This document shows, in pieces, positions 5,398 through 6,521 of a stretch of 6,521 nt of DNA. The translations under genes and the position numbers were made by a program. The DNA is taken from NCBI GenBank assembly GCA_021160785.1, contig JAGHBX010000163.1:1-6521 (forward strand), in the 5' to 3' direction. The notes below the pieces were generated by a model. The model was given only the letters and a program-made list of their open reading frames with translations. It ran no database searches and was not told where the DNA came from. Positions within the stretch are counted from its first letter, which is position 1, and every line of letters begins with the position of its first letter. This DNA is from Planctomycetota bacterium (GTDB lineage: Bacteria; Planctomycetota; Phycisphaerae; Sedimentisphaerales; Anaerohalosphaeraceae).

Positions 5398-6521
5398 ATG
5401 ATGGGCAATAGTGCAATGCGTAATAGTTTTTTGTCGGTTGCGGCTATCCGGATCGGTATTTTTTTGACAATCTCTCTTTGCCTGTGGGCGCCGTCGGCCG
5501 GGTTTGCAGCGGAAAAACCTTTACCCCGGGCCGCGCGGAGCGTGCATCTGTGGTACACAGCCGACCAGGGCGTCGTATACTACAATGAAGTGACCGTGGA
5601 GAAGAGTTATCCGGGCAGTTACTTCTGCGTCTGCGGTTTCAACCACGGGTATTTCGGAATACAGGAACTGACGCGAGGCAGGAAAGTCGTGATCTTCTCG
5701 GTGTGGGACCCGGGCAGGCAAAACAACCCGAACGCCGTAGCACAGGATCGTCGCGTAAAGGTCCTGCACGAAGGCGAAGGTGTGCGCGTCAGTCGCTTCG
5801 GCAATGAAGGCACCGGCGGCAAGAGCATGTTCGATTATCAGTGGAAGGCGGGCGTTACGTACAAATGTATGGTCAAGACAACCGTCGAAGGCGACCGAAC
5901 AACGTATACCGCCTGGTTCTACCTCAACGAACAAAAGAAGTGGAAGCACCTGGCAACGTTTCAGACCATTACCGGCGGCGACTATCTCGCCGGATATTAT
6001 TCATTCGTGGAGGATTTTCTTCGCAACGGCGACAGTGCACGCAATGTTCGTCGGGCGCGTTACGGTAACGGCTGGGTAAAGACCAAAGACGGCAAATGGC
6101 TGCCGCTTACGAAGGCGACTTTTAGCGCCGACAGAACGCCGACCATGAACATCGACGCGGGTGTCAACGACGGCCGCTTCTTCCTGCAAAACGGCGGCGA
6201 TACGAAGAATCATACCGCACTGAGGACAAAGATGGATTGCCCGGTCGAACAGATCAGTCGCCCTCCGGTAAGCTTTGACGACCAGTGGGAACTTGTCTGG
6301 GCCGACGAGTTTAATTACGACGGATTGGCCGATGAAAACAAGTGGAATTACGAAGTGGGCTTTGTTCGCAACCGCGAGAAGCAGTACCACACAAAGGCCC
6401 GTCGGGAAAACGCCCGCGTCGAAAACGGCGCCCTCGTTATCGAATCGCGGAAGGAGAAATACGAAAAGGGCGAGTATACATCGGCCAGCCTTCACACCTG
6501 GCGCAAGGCCGAGTGGCTGTA
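5398..6521 (+). CDS. secreted DUF3472 - glycoside hydrolase family 16 fusion protein (3' truncated)
   Basis: The frame runs open from ATG 5398 off the window end (374 codons visible). Two adjacent ATGs (5398, 5401) are both served by an AAAGGA-AAGGA stretch at 5384-5394; a third ATG at 5416 is possible. Residues 1 to about 37 form a signal peptide (hydrophobic core about 17-30, cleavage near GFA-AE). Residues about 50-270 carry DUF3472: GYFGIQ (84-89), VIFSVWDPG (98-106), EGVRVSRFGNEGTGGKS (127-143), WKAGVTYK (149-156), TTYTAWFY (168-175), YYSFVEDF (200-207), then YGNGWV and DGRFFLQNGG (258-267). From about 297, WELVWADEFNYDGL, ENKWNYEVGF and RRENARVENGALVIESRKE (335-353) are the first strands of a GH16 domain of the laminarinase/agarase/carrageenase type. 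The ExDxxE catalytic motif would lie beyond 6521, so activity cannot be confirmed. GH16 enzymes cut beta-1,3/1,4-glucans or marine galactans. DUF3472 has no known activity and may bind carbohydrate (inference). Confidence 0.88.
   Translation, partial: MMGNSAMRNSFLSVAAIRIGIFLTISLCLWAPSAGFAAEKPLPRAARSVHLWYTADQGVVYYNEVTVEKSYPGSYFCVCGFNHGYFGIQELTRGRKVVIFSVWDPGRQNNPNAVAQDRRVKVLHEGEGVRVSRFGNEGTGGKSMFDYQWKAGVTYKCMVKTTVEGDRTTYTAWFYLNEQKKWKHLATFQTITGGDYLAGYYSFVEDFLRNGDSARNVRRARYGNGWVKTKDGKWLPLTKATFSADRTPTMNIDAGVNDGRFFLQNGGDTKNHTALRTKMDCPVEQISRPPVSFDDQWELVWADEFNYDGLADENKWNYEVGFVRNREKQYHTKARRENARVENGALVIESRKEKYEKGEYTSASLHTWRKAEWL

Noticed and set aside
5521..5949. Long minus-strand frames opposite the DUF3472 region
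   Set aside because: The plus strand encodes a well-recognised domain here; the minus frames show no family features and reflect GC-rich codon use.

Overview
The window looks like chromosomal DNA from a Planctomycetota bacterium, most likely a member of the Phycisphaerae (Sedimentisphaerales-like lineages). This rests on protein families rather than any marker gene: a hydrazine-synthase-alpha-related multihaem protein, a Tat-exported NIPSNAP protein, a beta-helix protein ending in the 'VNMGAYGGT..AS.SYFGEP.C' type of tail, and a secreted DUF3472 plus GH16 protein. All genes lie on the + strand and base composition is moderately GC-rich throughout.

Region 1 (1-4550) reads as one transcription unit of four genes with gaps of 38, 37 and 11 nt. 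They are the C-terminal part of an HzsA-related c-type cytochrome with three CxxCH motifs (5' end outside the window), a Tat-exported protein with two NIPSNAP-like halves, a 561-residue sodium:solute symporter, and a 312-residue NAD-type beta-hydroxyacid dehydrogenase of the 3-hydroxyisobutyrate / tartronate-semialdehyde reductase superfamily. The plausible reading is uptake of a small organic solute (sugar acid or similar) by the symporter and cytoplasmic oxidation or reduction of a beta-hydroxyacid intermediate. The exported haem and NIPSNAP proteins would act outside the inner membrane. The substrate cannot be read from the sequence.

Region 2 (4551-5326) is a short non-coding stretch with a plausible sigma70-type promoter, followed by a decayed secreted parallel-beta-helix gene. 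Its promoter, ribosome site and signal peptide are still recognisable. The body has collapsed: frame 2 moves to frame 1 and back to frame 2, at least two expected internal segments are missing, and the tail stops where a dockerin-like module normally follows.

Region 3 (5327-6521) has its own promoter and a secreted protein running off the window end. It carries a DUF3472 domain followed by the beginning of a glycoside hydrolase family 16 catalytic domain. With the beta-helix remnant, this suggests a neighbourhood devoted to extracellular polysaccharide breakdown.

No RNA genes, CRISPR arrays, insertion sequences or convincing intrinsic terminators were seen. I did not find a clearly undescribed system. 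The points most worth a second look are the collapsed beta-helix gene, the DUF3472-GH16 fusion, and the HzsA-like/NIPSNAP/symporter/dehydrogenase operon.
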